From: Apostichopus japonicus
Lineage: Eukaryota > Echinodermata > Holothuroidea > Aspidochirotida > Stichopodidae
Assembly (NCBI RefSeq): GCF_037975245.1
Contig: NC_092565.1
Span: 13,049,499-13,113,498 of the forward strand
Reading direction: 5' to 3'
DNA length: 64,000 nt
Part shown: in pieces, positions 13,634 to 24,640 of the stretch
Layout: the number at the start of each line of letters is the position of its first letter
Numbering within the stretch: the stretch's first letter is position 1
Notes under the pieces: model-generated
Told to the model about the DNA's origin: nothing
What the model saw: the letters and a program-made list of their open reading frames with translations, nothing else
The model's database searches: none
Made by a program: the position numbers and the translations under genes

Positions 13634-14283
13634 TTTTACTCAGAAATAATAATTGAGAAAGGTAATTCGATCGCTTTCACAATGTGAATCACATTCAAGC
13701 AAAACGTATGATATTCGGATGAACCTAAGTTCCAGTACGGTAGATCAGATTAGTGTTGATTTGTAAGTTACCCTAATTTGGGAAATGACTGATTATCATC
13801 CTACGTACGTACATTCACCGGTTTGAAGCTGTTTACAAACTATGTCTTTCAGTATATAGGTGCCTGTTGGAAGTTAGCAGCCATTAACAGCAGACCATAA
13901 CGAAAAGGGCACTATATAATACATAAATCGCGTACCGTATTACAACAACAGCGGTACATGGGCAATTGGACAACTCATTACAGGCATGCAAGACAATGTT
14001 GGTGAATTTTGACTTTTCATCTCAAATGTTGAATTAAGAGGTCAATAAAAAATGGTACAATTTTGAGATAAAATTTCAAAACTTTGAGATTTGGGGACAT
14101 TTTTTTTTCTTAGCTTTCCCCATTAAACCACTGTAAATGTGAGACTGTTCCTGTGGTAATGTTCCTGAGTTTCAGTGCCCGGAAGTGCACCTCATACATT
14201 GTTTACATGTGACAGTGACAAGGTTAGGATAACAAGGTTAGGGTCAATAGACACCTCTGTACTTCCGGTCATTGATTCTAAAC
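13634..14283. other. CHMP3 5' flank / putative promoter region
   Basis: This is the sequence between the CHMP3 start codon and the 3' end of the neighbouring LINE. It should hold the CHMP3 5' UTR and promoter. No CpG-dense block is visible. A TATA-like stretch on the minus strand (TATTATATAG) lies near 13908-13922, about 280 bp upstream of the ATG, but a transcription start cannot be fixed from sequence alone. No other gene is seen. Confidence 0.4.
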
Positions 14284-14310
14284 TCATTCATTTCATTCAT
14301 TTATTGTTTT
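14284..14310 (-). repeat. 3'-terminal short tandem repeat of the LINE
   Basis: Read on the minus strand the LINE ends in ATGAATGAAATGAATGAG just after an AATAAA, an (AATGA/ATGA)n tail rather than poly(A). CR1- and L2-type elements end in short microsatellites, consistent with this being the true 3' terminus. Confidence 0.65.
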
Positions 14311-17300
14311 TTCACATAAATATTACAATGTGAATGGAAGTCTTCTCAAAAGCCTATGCTGGCTTAACAAAACAGAAGACTCCCATGAAGAAAAGATAGA
14401 AAATAGTGAAAATAAGGTTAATAACAATATGTAGGCCTATACGCTTCAATATGTGAATATGCTGCTATGCGACTATGCAGCTAAATCATAATTAATAAGA
14501 CATGATAATTTCTTTAGTAAGACATTTACTAAATGTGGAGCTTGTTTTCTTAGTTTTTAAAGTTATTGACAGTGAATTCCAAATTTTGGTTGCACGGTTT
14601 CTGAGGCTTAACATACCAGTGCTTGTCTTATATGATTTATAATGTGCGTTGCTAGCCGTTCTGGTATTATGATTATGGAAATCTGTGTTGCTATTATAAA
14701 ATTTCGAAAACTGATTGGTAATGATCCATTCCAAGCCTTGTATGTAAATGTTGCAATATTTACTTTTATAATGTCATCTAATTTCAATAAATTGAGTTTC
14801 TTAAAGAGGGGGCTTGTATGTTCACGCGGTGCTGCGTGAGATATATGACGTATTGCACTCTTTTGAAGTATTTTAAGGTGACTTAAATGAGAAACACTTG
14901 TACCAGACCAGATAATCAAGCAGTAATACAGATGTGGTGCTATTAAAGTTTGATAAAGCATTCTGAGTATATTCTGGGGGAGGAAATGTTTTAGCTTTGC
15001 TAAAATTCCTACACCTCTTACAACGCTGGTGCAAACTTTTGTAATATGGTCACTCCATGAAAGTTTACTATCAATATTAACCCCTAGAAATTTAGTAGTT
15101 GATAATTGTTTAATTACTTTACCGTCCATTATTATGTCATTATTCCAGTTAAGCGTTCTTCTTCCATTAAATACTATATAGTTAGTTTTGTCTGCATTAA
15201 GTGATAACTTATTAGCAGCAAACCAGTTAGTAAATTTAGTTAATTCAGTAGAGACAGTTTCATGTATTCTATGTACGTTTTCGAACTCGAAGAAAATATT
15301 GGTATCATCAGCAAACAAAATAGTCTTGGCAATTTTTGACACCTGGCAAATGTCATTGACATATATTATGAACAACAGTGGTCCTAATATTGAGCCCTGT
15401 GGAACACCACAACGGGTTACAGCGTGTTCGGATTTAGAGTTTTTATATGATGTATACTAATGTCTATTGGATAAATAGCTGCTCAACCAGTCAAGGGTTG
15501 TTCCCCTTACACCATACACAGATAATTTACTTAGCAAAATGGTATGGTCAATAGTATCAAATGCCTTGGAGAGATCAAGGAACACCCCAATACATATTTT
15601 GGTATTATCAAGACTAGTACATATTTTTTCAATAGCATTTGCCAAAGCAAGTTCTGTAGAATGCTTTGGGCGGAAGCCATATTGATCATTGCACAGGATA
15701 TTAAACTTGGTTAGAAACTTAAAGATACGATTGTACATGCCTTTCAATAATATTTGAAAAACCTGATAATAAAGAAATAGGACGGTAATTTTCATATACA
15801 TCTTGGTCACCTTTTTTTAAAAATTGGTATAACCTTAGCAATCTTTAGTTTATCTGGAAATGTACCAGAAGTAAAAGATAAATTACAAATATAAGTCAAT
15901 GGTTTGGCGATAAAGTGAATAACATTTCTTATTATATCTGGTTTAAAATCGTCATATCCCGCTGCCTTTTTTTGGTTTCAGGCTGGAAATAGCAACTATT
16001 GAAAGTTCTTCCTCACTGACAGGATTAATGAACATAGATTGACTGTTTCTGTTATTATTATGAATAAGATATTCAGTACTACCTTTATTTGTAATATTTC
16101 TTGCAAGTGAGGGTCCAATGTTTACAAAATATTTGTTAAAGTAGCTGGCAATGTCATTCTCGTTGCTGATTTCTTGATCACCAGTTTTAAAAGCAGCAGG
16201 ATATCCAACTTTTTTTCGGTTGGTGTTTAGAACTTCGTTAATTGTATTCCAAGTTACACTTATATTATTTCTATTATTTTTGAATTTATCATAGAAATAC
16301 AATCTTTTAGAAAATCTAATAATATGGTTAAGCTATTGCGATAATGCTTATACGTAGCCTTGTTAACATCAGTAGGTGCTGTTAAATAACTTTTAAAGAG
16401 CTTGTTCTTTCTTTTGATAGATGTCAACATTCCAGTTGTAATCCATGGATGTTTCTTTTTACGTCGTTTCCTTTTGCTTACACATAACATATTGGAAAAC
16501 AATTATTATAGGTAAAATTAAAGGATTCAAAGAAAGTGTTGTAAGCAGTATTAACATCAGTTTGGCTTAAAACATCGTTCCAGTTTTTGTTTTCAATTTC
16601 ATAGTTAAAATGCTTGATGTTATCTGGTTTATAATTTCGCCTGTACATGAAATTCATTGGTCTGTTATTCTTGGTAGGAATCAAAAGGAATATTGGAAAA
16701 TGATCACTTATATCGGTTACAAGAATTCCTGGTACGGTTGTGGATTCAACATTTGTTACGATATTATCAAGTATAGTTGCTGAGGTTGCAGTGATACGAG
16801 TGGGTTTAGTAATTGTGGGATTGAATCCGGTAGAGTACAATAAGTTAAGAAAACCTTTTGATTTGCTTACATCAGATAAATCAATATTAAAATCTCCCAT
16901 TATATATAAATCATAATTGTGATGACTTATTATATTAGATATATGTTGTACATTGAAATTGAAATCGTCAATTGAACCGCTGGGTGGTCTATAAATACAT
17001 CCAATAATCATTTTCTTCTTAGTATGCGTTTCAGTTACTTCTATAAATATAGATTCAATACTCTCATTAAAAATGGAGAGATCTAGCCGCCCCTTAAAAC
17101 ATATATTATTATTAACAAACAAGCAGACCCCGCCACCCCTTCTCTCGTCACGGTGATTTTCTACTAGAGTAAAGTTATTTAAGTAAGGGGGAACTTCGTT
17201 TATTGAACCACGTTTCTGTGAAACCAATAACGGAAAAGTCGTTACTTAATAATGAGATCAAAGTTGTTATGTCGTTGAAATTTTTGATAAGACTTCGGCT

Positions 17301-17457
17301 ATTATGATGGAAAATCGTGAAACCGGTTTTGTTTGCTAGACATAACTTGTTAATAGAATCAATATCAAAGTATTTACATGGAGTATGTACCAGATGGTTG
17401 ACATCTGGATTACTCCGTTCATTGTTTATGTTATCAGCGGGTAATGCCATGGCAATT
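14284..17457 (-). pseudogene. CR1/Jockey-group non-LTR retrotransposon, nearly full-length ORF2, inactivated
   Basis: In transcript order an APE-type endonuclease (HHNSRSLIKN, GFTETW, GDFNID, and DISDHFPIF near 16.7 kb) is followed by a linker (HPWITTGM, YFNKYFVNIG) and a reverse transcriptase (NYRPISLL, YGFRPKHSTELAL, GVFLDLSKAFDTIDH, GVPQGSILGPLLF, LFADDTN, NKLSLNADKT). The C-terminal region has HNHNTR and WNSL. Coding is broken by at least five frameshifts (near 17.2, 16.49, 16.30, 15.80 and 14.73 kb) and an in-frame TAG at 15457-15459, just before the PQG motif. The catalytic FADD is still present. The 3' UTR ends near 14284 in AATAAATGAATGAAATGAAT, a short tandem tail like those of CR1/L2 families. 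The 5' boundary near 17457 is approximate. Exact clade needs phylogeny. Confidence 0.9.
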
Positions 17458-17790
17458 TGAAGTTAAACAAAGACTTTGGAGCTCTGTGAGCTGTTTTCTT
17501 TTCTGACGAGCAATGCGAGTACCCTGTCGAACGGCAAGCAAGCATTTTAGTTCTGGTTTTAACACTCTCCCACCAATTAACTTATGCATTAAAATCAGTA
17601 TTCGGAGTAGACCATAGCTTATAGTAAGCCCGTAATTCTTCCATATTGCCCTGGACAGGTCTATGGTCAGAATAAGGGATCGGCGACGTAGTCGCTTTGT
17701 TAACAACAAATTCTTTCGGGTAATATAGATCCGATCAATTCTAGGACGTTGGCCTTTGCTGGCACGAAGCCAATTGTGACCAGGGGTGGT
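17457..17790 (-). pseudogene. Fragment of L1/Tx1-like LINE ORF2: endonuclease C-terminus
   Basis: On the minus strand the sequence encodes HNWLRASKGQRPRIDRIYI. After a one-base shift it continues PKEFVVNKATTSPIPYSDHR, then ELRAYYKLWSTPNTDFNA, a TAA, and VNWWESVKTRTKML. The SRIDRIY...SDH...W order is the end of the APE endonuclease in Tx1/L1-type ORF2 proteins, so this is a separate, older LINE than the CR1-like element immediately downstream. One frameshift and at least one stop make it dead. It probably belongs to the same copy as the ORF1 at 18841-20309 and the ORF2 start near 18.75 kb, which share its orientation. No reverse transcriptase of this element was seen. Confidence 0.7.
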
Positions 17791-17793
17791 GGG

Positions 17794-18078
17794 CAGTGGC
17801 GGCGGAACCGGGGGCTTGGGGGGGGGGGGCTCAGCCCCCCAATAAAAAAGTTGAGGGGGCAAATGCATGATAAGCCCCCCCCCCCAATATTTACCAAGGC
17901 TCCGAAACGTGCATTTGCCCATTTTTCAATGCATACTTGTCGATCTGTCCGATGCACACGTATACTCTATAGGTGTAATAATTTTAGTAATTGCTGGGGG
18001 ACTTAGATAGTGTCGAAAGCGCCCCTACAGACCATTCTTGCCCTCCCCCCCTGACCAATACCCCTGGTTCCGCCACTG
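17794..18078. mobile_element. Short hAT-like MITE candidate with CAGTGGCGG termini
   Basis: The left end reads CAGTGGCGGCGGAACCGGGG and the right end, reverse-complemented, CAGTGGCGGAACCAGGGG, inverted repeats apart from a 3-base insertion. Inside are long G and C runs (about 17818-17830 and 17874-17886). CAGTGGCGGA-type ends are common in hAT-derived MITEs. No matching 8-bp flanking duplication was found (GTGGTGGG on the left, CCCTTACT on the right), so this copy may be rearranged. It interrupts the Tx1-like endonuclease. Confidence 0.5.
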
Positions 18079-18417
18079 CCCTTACTACACTCAAAAACGT
18101 CTATGCGAGTACACTACGAGTAATAGCTACTCTCTTAAAACACCATGGAATATACAAATTACAATGTTTTTACAGATTTTTACGTGCAATCTGAGAAATT
18201 GCAGACTTGAGACCCATATTTTAGGGCTAGGTATTCGCAGAATAAAAAACTGGGGAAGTGCCGTTTCCGGCCATCTGGGGGTTTGAAAAAACCCCCAAAT
18301 TTTCTTGTACGCTCCGCGCCTACCGATGGTGGCGCTCCGCTTAGATAGTCTCCACACATTAGCCCCCCCCCCCCAATAATTTTTCCGTTCCGCCGCGCAT
18401 GGTGGTGGGATGAACAT
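18079..18417. other. Unassigned repeat-like DNA between LINE fragments
   Basis: It contains a small palindromic segment (GGGGGTTTGAAAAAACCCCC near 18276) and a C run (about 18363-18375) in a context resembling the interior of the MITE candidate at 17794 (AGCCCCCC...CCAATA). It is probably more transposon-derived sequence. No coding support. Confidence 0.4.
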
Positions 18418-18669
18418 CCCTACAACAATCAATAAGATTATAATTGGCGTTAAATACCCGTAAAGTACTGTTATGGGAAGAACAACATTGGCGCTTGAAA
18501 AACTCAGGATCAGCCCTACATGACATATACAGCCCATATACAGCCCTACAACAATCAGTAAGATTATAAGTGATGTTAAAGACCCATAAAGCGCTGTTAT
18601 AGAAAGCACAGCCTTGATGTTTAAAAACACCAGGTTCAGTACTAAATGGATTATACAGCACTACATAAA
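18418..18669. repeat. 126-bp direct tandem duplication
   Basis: CCCTACAACAATCA begins at 18418 and again at 18544. Each is followed by AAGATTATAA, a diverged middle, and CTGTTATGGGAA or CTGTTATAGAAA. The two copies are clearly alike but differ at many sites. The long open frames over this stretch encode repeats of the same meaningless peptide. Confidence 0.8.
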
Positions 18670-18712
18670 ATATACACGACATGTACAGTCTGATATTAAA
18701 TTTAAAAATCTT

Positions 18713-18793
18713 GGTCCGTTGTGGAATCTGTGAACATTTCTGGTTGTCCCGTAGTCTATTTACGTTGAGTGAAGCAAAAGTAGTCGTTGTTAA
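18713..18793 (-). pseudogene. Remnant of the ORF2 endonuclease N-terminus (L1/Tx1-like LINE)
   Basis: The minus-strand frame reads LTTTTFASLNVNRLRDNQKC and onward, matching the opening strand of APE-type LINE endonucleases (S-x-N-V-N-G-L-R-x-x-x-K). It starts 48 bp after the ORF1 stop, where ORF2 is expected. The frame then runs into the 126-bp tandem repeat. The central part of the endonuclease is missing before the C-terminal part at 17790-17457, so this copy has been disrupted by insertion and deletion. Confidence 0.6.
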
Positions 18794-18840
18794 TGAGGTA
18801 CGCTAAAACTGAACAAGATGAGTGCAAATCTTTGATTTGT

Positions 18841-20309
18841 TCAGGCATTCTTTAAAAAATACCCGTCGAAAAATTCTGTCTCCTTTTGACTCACAAATTG
18901 TGGGTGCTCGTCAGTCATGTGCGTGATCCAATCCCGGGGGGACTCACACGTGAACTTACATGACTTTAAGGCACAGGGATACTTTGCAGGTTTCAGCTTA
19001 GGGTGGGTTTTGGATGAGTGTTCTATCAATACATCGTACCTGGAAAATTTTTCCTGGCACCCCTTTGCATAACACGAGTGCCATGGCTCATCCTCTAAGA
19101 AAATTTGAGTCATCTTTACACTGTCGCATGGGTCCTCGGCGGGGAAGCGAAGGCTTGACCTTGATCTCTCCAATCTCTTGACTGACTCAGGTTGAGAGGC
19201 ACTTTTTCTCTTTGTTCTTGAGCTGGGACGGGAAGAGTTAGCTTCAACACTGTCCTCTTGTAACGATATTTTCGGTGGTGGTTGACATTTCATTCTTCCA
19301 CTGTTAGATTCTTCGAGGGGTTCAGCTTGGGGGGTGGCCCAATTACTTGAGGCTGATGACATAGATTCTATTACCTCTGCGTTCTCGAACAGATTCGTCT
19401 GACTTTCTGTGATGGGTAGACTCTCTTCTGTGTTTTGTGGGTCGTGGGTCATACCATAATCATCGTCCATATTAACATTGGTGTCGAGGGGTTCAGCTTG
19501 GGGGGTGGCCCAATAACTTGAGGCTGATGACATAGATTCTGTTACCTCGGCATTGGTGTCACCATCAGATCATTTTGTCGTTATCTCATCACTTTTTTCG
19601 GCTGTTTCTGCTTCTTGTTGCAGGACAGCAGGGCCCTTAACCCAAGCTCTGGCGGTAGGGCTGATCTTATTTGCAAATGAAATTGGGCAGGTACGAGAAG
19701 TGTGCCCCGACTTTTCACATACCGTGCATTTGACTTCTGTAGTACAATCTTTCGCTGTATGTCCAAATTCATGGCAGTTGTAACATTTGATCTGGTCAAA
19801 GTTCTTTGCTTCGTGACCATTTACTCCGCATTTCAAGCAGTTTCTTGGCTGGCCTCTGTATCTAACCCAGCAGTTCCTTCCACCGAGTCTTAAAGATGAG
19901 GGGATATCCTTTTTTATTTCCACTGGTATTGTCGAATCCCATTAAACACCTGTGGGTAGTCGGCGAGTGTGAGGAAACGATCGCTTACTACTGTACCGTA
20001 TCGGCCTAGAACGTACCTCACGACGTTGTCCCCCAATTCATACGGTACATGTAACACAGTAACAAGCGTCGTGCAACCAGTGTACGTAGTCGCAGTGCAG
20101 CAATCTGCGCTGGACAGAGCAGGCCAAAACTTCTCTTCAAATCTACGGTTTTGAAGGTTACGACCCATAATCTACCTGGTAGTTCCTGAACCGCCGTAAG
20201 ATGCTCTCTTGGATCGATGAATTTCTCCTTCAACAGTTTAAATAGAATTGACTTTCCTACTGGAATCTAAGTGAAGCTGAACTGACGTGTCTCGATTAAG
20301 AGCAGCCAT
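18841..20309 (-). pseudogene. ORF1 of an L1/Tx1-like LINE (RRM-like region, CCHC knuckles, C2H2 fingers), inactivated
   Basis: The start is an ATG at 20309-20307 (MAALNRDTSVQLHLDSS). The order is: nucleic-acid-binding region (REHLTAVQELPGRLWVVTFK, HVPYELGDNVVRYVLGRYG); the Tx1-style motif IPSSLRLGGRNCWVRYRGQP; one degenerate knuckle (CLKCGVNGHEAKNF, last Cys lost); and two intact CCHC knuckles (CYNCHEFGHTAKDC, CTVCEKSGHTSRTC). An acidic Ser-rich linker and two C-terminal C2H2 fingers (both CX4CX12HX4H) near 19.07-18.87 kb follow. Reading needs frameshifts near 20.25, 20.13 and 19.92 kb and crosses an in-frame TGA at 19570-19572, after which the frame stays open to 18841. ORF1 proteins of this group bind the LINE RNA. 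A domesticated zinc-finger gene is less likely given the breaks and the downstream ORF2 remnants. Confidence 0.8.
19315..19551. repeat. 171-bp-spaced internal duplication in the LINE ORF1 linker
   Basis: A block of about 66 bp beginning GAGGGGTTCAGCTTGG occurs at 19315 and again at 19486. The spacing of 171 bp is 57 codons, so frame is kept and the peptide motif ESMSSASSxWATPQAEPL appears twice. The two copies differ at only a few bases. Confidence 0.85.
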
Positions 20310-20314
20310 GATAG

Positions 20315-21120
20315 CATCAGCTAGTACAGTGCGCCAAGCCATCGCGCCACTGTATGGACTGAGATATTAGGCCGATTAACTAATACTTACAGCTCCCCAT
20401 GTAGGCACGAGCTGTAAAAGATCAGCAAAAGACGCCACCACGTTCGAACCACCGATGCAAAAGAGAGTCTCTTTCATCAGCTCGTACAGTGCGCCAAGCC
20501 ATCGCGCCACTCTATGGACTGAGATATTCTGTGGATTAACTAATACTTACAGCTCCCGATGGAGGCACGAGCTGTAAAAGATCGGCAAAAGACGCCACCG
20601 GGATTCAAACCACGGATGCAAAAGAGAGTCTCGATCATCAGCTCGTACAGTGCGCCAAGCCATCGCGCCACTGTATGGACTGAGATATTAGGTGGATTAA
20701 CTCATACTTACAGCTCCCCGTGTAGGCACTTGCTGTAAAAGATCGGCAAAAGACGTCATCACCCTGGGTTCGAACCACGGATGCAAAAGAGAGTCTCGAT
20801 CATCAGCTCGTACAGTGCGCCAAGCCATCGCGCCACTGTGTGGACTGAGATATTAGGTGGATTAACTAATACTTAGAGCTCCCCCTGTAAGCACGAGCTG
20901 TAATAGATCGGCAAAAGACGTCATCACCGGGGTTCGAACCACCGATGCAAAAGAGAGTCTCGATCATCAGCTCGTAGAGTGCGCCAAGCCGTCGCGCCAC
21001 TGTATGGACTGAGATATTAGGTGGATTAACTAATACTTACAGCTCCCCGTGTAGGCACGAGCTGTAAAAGATCGGCAAAAGACGTCATCACCGGGGTTCG
21101 AACAACCGATGCAAAAGAGA
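20315..21120. repeat. Degenerate left edge of the satellite array
   Basis: The first five or so monomers carry many private changes, such as CCACGTTCGAACCACCG, GGGATTCAAACCACGG that destroys the B-box, AGCTCCCGATGGAGGC and ATTCTGTGGATT. Interior monomers are close to a shared consensus. Edge divergence is typical of satellites homogenised by unequal exchange. Confidence 0.8.
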
Positions 21121-23970
21121 GTCTCGATCATCAGCTCGCACAGTGCGCCAAGCCATCGCGCCACTGTATGGACTGAGATATTAGGCGGATTAACTAATAC
21201 TTACAGCTGTCCGTGTAGGCACTTGCTGTAAAAGATCGGCAAAAGACGTCTTCACCCGGGGTTCGAACCACGGATGCAAAAGAGAGTCTCGATCATCAGC
21301 TCGTACAGTGCGCCAAGCCATCGCGCCACTGTATGGACTGAGATATTAGGTGAGTTAACTAATACTTACAGCTCCCCGTGTAGGCACTTGCTGTAAAAGA
21401 TCGGCAAAAGACGTCATCACCCGGGGTTCGAACCACGGATGCAAAAGAGAGTCTCGATCATCAGCTCGTACAGTGCGCCAAGCCATCGCGCCACTGTATG
21501 GACTGAGATATTAGGTGGATAAACTAATACTTACAGCTGCCCGTGTAGGCACGAGCTGTAAAAGATCGGCAAAAGACGTCATCACCCGGGGTTCGAACCA
21601 CGGATGCAAAAGAGAGTCTCGATCATCAGCTCGTACAGTGCGCCAAGCCATCGCGCCACTGTATGGACTGAGATATTAGGTGGATAAACTATACTTACAG
21701 CTCCCCGTGTAGGCACGAGCTGTAAAAGGTCGGCAAAAGACGTCATCACCCGGGGTTCGAACCACGGATGCAAAAGAGAGTCTCGCTCATCAGCTCGTTC
21801 AGTGCGCCAAGCCATCGCGCCACTGAATGGACTGAGATATTAGATGGATAAACTAATACTTAGAGCACCCCGTGTAGTCACTTGCTGTAAAAGATCGGCA
21901 AAAGACGTCATCACCCGGGGTTCGAACCACGGATGCAAAAGAGAGTCTCGATCATCAGCTCGCACAGTGCGCCAAGCCATCGCGCCACTGTATGGACTGA
22001 GATATTAGGTGGATAAACTAATACTTACAGCTCCCCGTGTAGGCACTTGTTGAAAAAGATCGGCAAAAGACGTCTTCACCCGGGGTTCGAACCACGGATG
22101 CAAAAGAGAGTCTCGATCATCAGCTCGCACAGTGCGCCAAGCCATCGCGCCACTGTATGGAATGAGATATTAGGTGGATTAACTAATACTTACAGCTCCC
22201 CGGGTAGGCACTTGCTGTAAAAGATCGGCAAAAGACGTCATCACCCGGGGTTCGAACCACGGATGCAAAAGAGAGTCTCGATCATCGGCTCGTACAGTGC
22301 GCCAAGCCATCGCGCCACTGTATGGACTGTGATATTAGGTGGATTAACTAATACTTACAGCTCCCCGTGTCGGCACGAGCTGTAAAAGATCGGCAAAAGA
22401 CGTCATCACCCGGGGTTCGAACCACGGATGCAAAAGAGAGTCTCGATCATCAGCTCGTACAGTGCGCCAAGCCATCGCGCCATTGTATGGACAGAGATAT
22501 TAGGTGGATAAACTAATACTTACAGCTCCCCGTGTAGGCACTTGCTGTAAAAGATCGGCAAAAGACGTCATCACCCTGGGTTCGAACCACGGATGCAAAA
22601 GAGAGTCTCGATCATCAGCTCGTACAGTGCGCCAAGCCATCGCGCCACTGTATGGACTGAGATATTAGGTGGATTAACTAATACTTACAGCTCCCCGTGT
22701 AGGCACTTGCTGTAAAAGATCGGCAAAAGACGTCTTCACCCGGGGTTCGAACCACGGATGCAAAAGAGAGTCTCGATCATCAGTTCGTACAGTGCGCCAA
22801 GCCATCGCGCCACTGTATGGACTGAGATAATAGGTGGATTAACTAATACTTACAGCTCCCCGTGTAGGCACTTGCTGTAAAAGATCGGCAAAAGACGTCT
22901 TCACCCGGGGTTCGAACCACGGATGCAAAAGAGAGTCTCGATCATCAGCTCGCACAGTGCGCCAAGCCATCGCGCCACTGTATGGACTGAGATATTAGGT
23001 GGATTAACTAATACTTACAGCTCCCCGTGTAGGCACTTGCTGTAAAAGATCGGCAAAAGACGTCATCACCCGGGGTTCGAACCACGGATGCAAAAGAGAG
23101 TCTCGATCATCAGTTCGTACAGTGCGCCAAGCCATCGCGCCACTGTATGGACTGAGATAATAGGTGGATTAACTAATACTTACAGCTCCCCGTGTAGGCA
23201 CTTGCTGTAAAAGATCGGCAAAAGACGTCATCACCCGGGGTTCGAACCACGGATGCAAAAGAGAGTCTCGATCATCAGTTCGTACAGTGCGCCAAGCCAT
23301 CGCGCCACTGTATGGACTGAGATAATAGGTGGATTAACTAATACTTACAGCTCCCCGTGTAGGCACTTGCTGTAAAAGATCGGCAAAAGACGTCTTCACC
23401 CGGGGTTCGAACCACGGATGCAAAAGAGAGTCTCGATCATCAGTTCGTACAGTGCGCCAAGCCATCGCGCCACTGTATGGACTGAGATAATAGGTGGATT
23501 AACTAATACTTACAGCTGCCCGTGTAGGCACTTGCTGTAAAAGATCGGCAAAAGACGTCTTCACCCGGGGTTCGAACCACGGATGCAAAAGAGAGTCTCG
23601 ATCATCAGTTCGTACAGTGCGCCAAGCCATCGCGCCACTGTATGGACTGAGATAATAGGCGGATTAACTAATACTTACAGCTGCCCGTGTAGGCACTTGC
23701 TGTAAAAGATCGGCAAAAGACGTCTTCACCCGGGGTTCGAACCACGGATGCAAAAGAGAGTCTCGACCATCAGCTCGCACAGTGCGCCAAGCCATCGCGC
23801 CACTGTATGGACTGAGATATTAGGTGGATTAACTAATACTTACAGCTGCCCGTGTAGGCACTTGCTGTAAAAGATCGGCAAAAGACGTCATCACCCGGGG
23901 TTCGAACCACGGATGCAAAAGAGAGTCTCGATCATCAGCTCGTACAGTGCGCCAAGCCATCGCGCCACTG

Positions 23971-24640
23971 TAGGGACTGTGATATTAGGTGGATTCACTA
24001 ATACTTACAGCTGCCCGTGTAGGCACGAGCTGTAAAAGATCGGCAAAAGACGTCATCACCCGCGGTTCGAACCACGGATGCAAAAGAGAGTCTCGATCAT
24101 CAGCTCGTACAGTGCGCCAAGCCATCGCGCCACTGTATGGACTGAGATATTAGGTGGATAAACTAATACTTACAGCTCCCCTTGTAGGCACGAGCTGTAA
24201 AGATCGTCAAAAGACGTCATCACCCGGGGTTCGAACCACGGATGCAAAAGAGAGTCTCGATCATCAGCTCGTACAGTGCGCCAAGCCATCGCGCCACTGT
24301 AGGGACTGTGATATTAGGTGGATTCACTAATACTTACAGCTGCCCGTGTAGGCACGAGCTGTAAAAGATCGGCAAAAGACGTCATCACCCGCGGTTCGAA
24401 CCACGGATGCAAAAGAGAGTCTCGATCATCAGCTCGTACAGTGCGCCAAGCCATCGCGCCACTGTATGGACTGAGATATTAGGTGGATAAACTAATACTT
24501 ACAGCTCCCCTTGTAGGCACTTGCTGTAAAGATCGGCAAAAGACGTCACCACCCGGGGTTCGAACCACGGATGCAAAAGAGAGTCTCGATCATCAGCTCG
24601 TACAGTGCGCCAAGCCATCGCGTCACTGTATGGACTGAGA
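23971..24640. repeat. Dimer higher-order repeat, about 329 bp
   Basis: The pair of monomers with TAGGGACTGTGATATTAGG followed by GGATTCACTAATAC recurs at 23971 and 24300, a spacing of 329. A shared one-base deletion (CTGTAAAGATCG) makes the dimer 329 rather than 330. Confidence 0.75.

Noticed and set aside
18127-18682. 167- and 107-residue minus-strand frames with hydrophobic repeats
   Set aside because: They read through the 126-bp tandem duplication and C-rich transposon sequence; the apparent membrane segments are the same repeat read twice.
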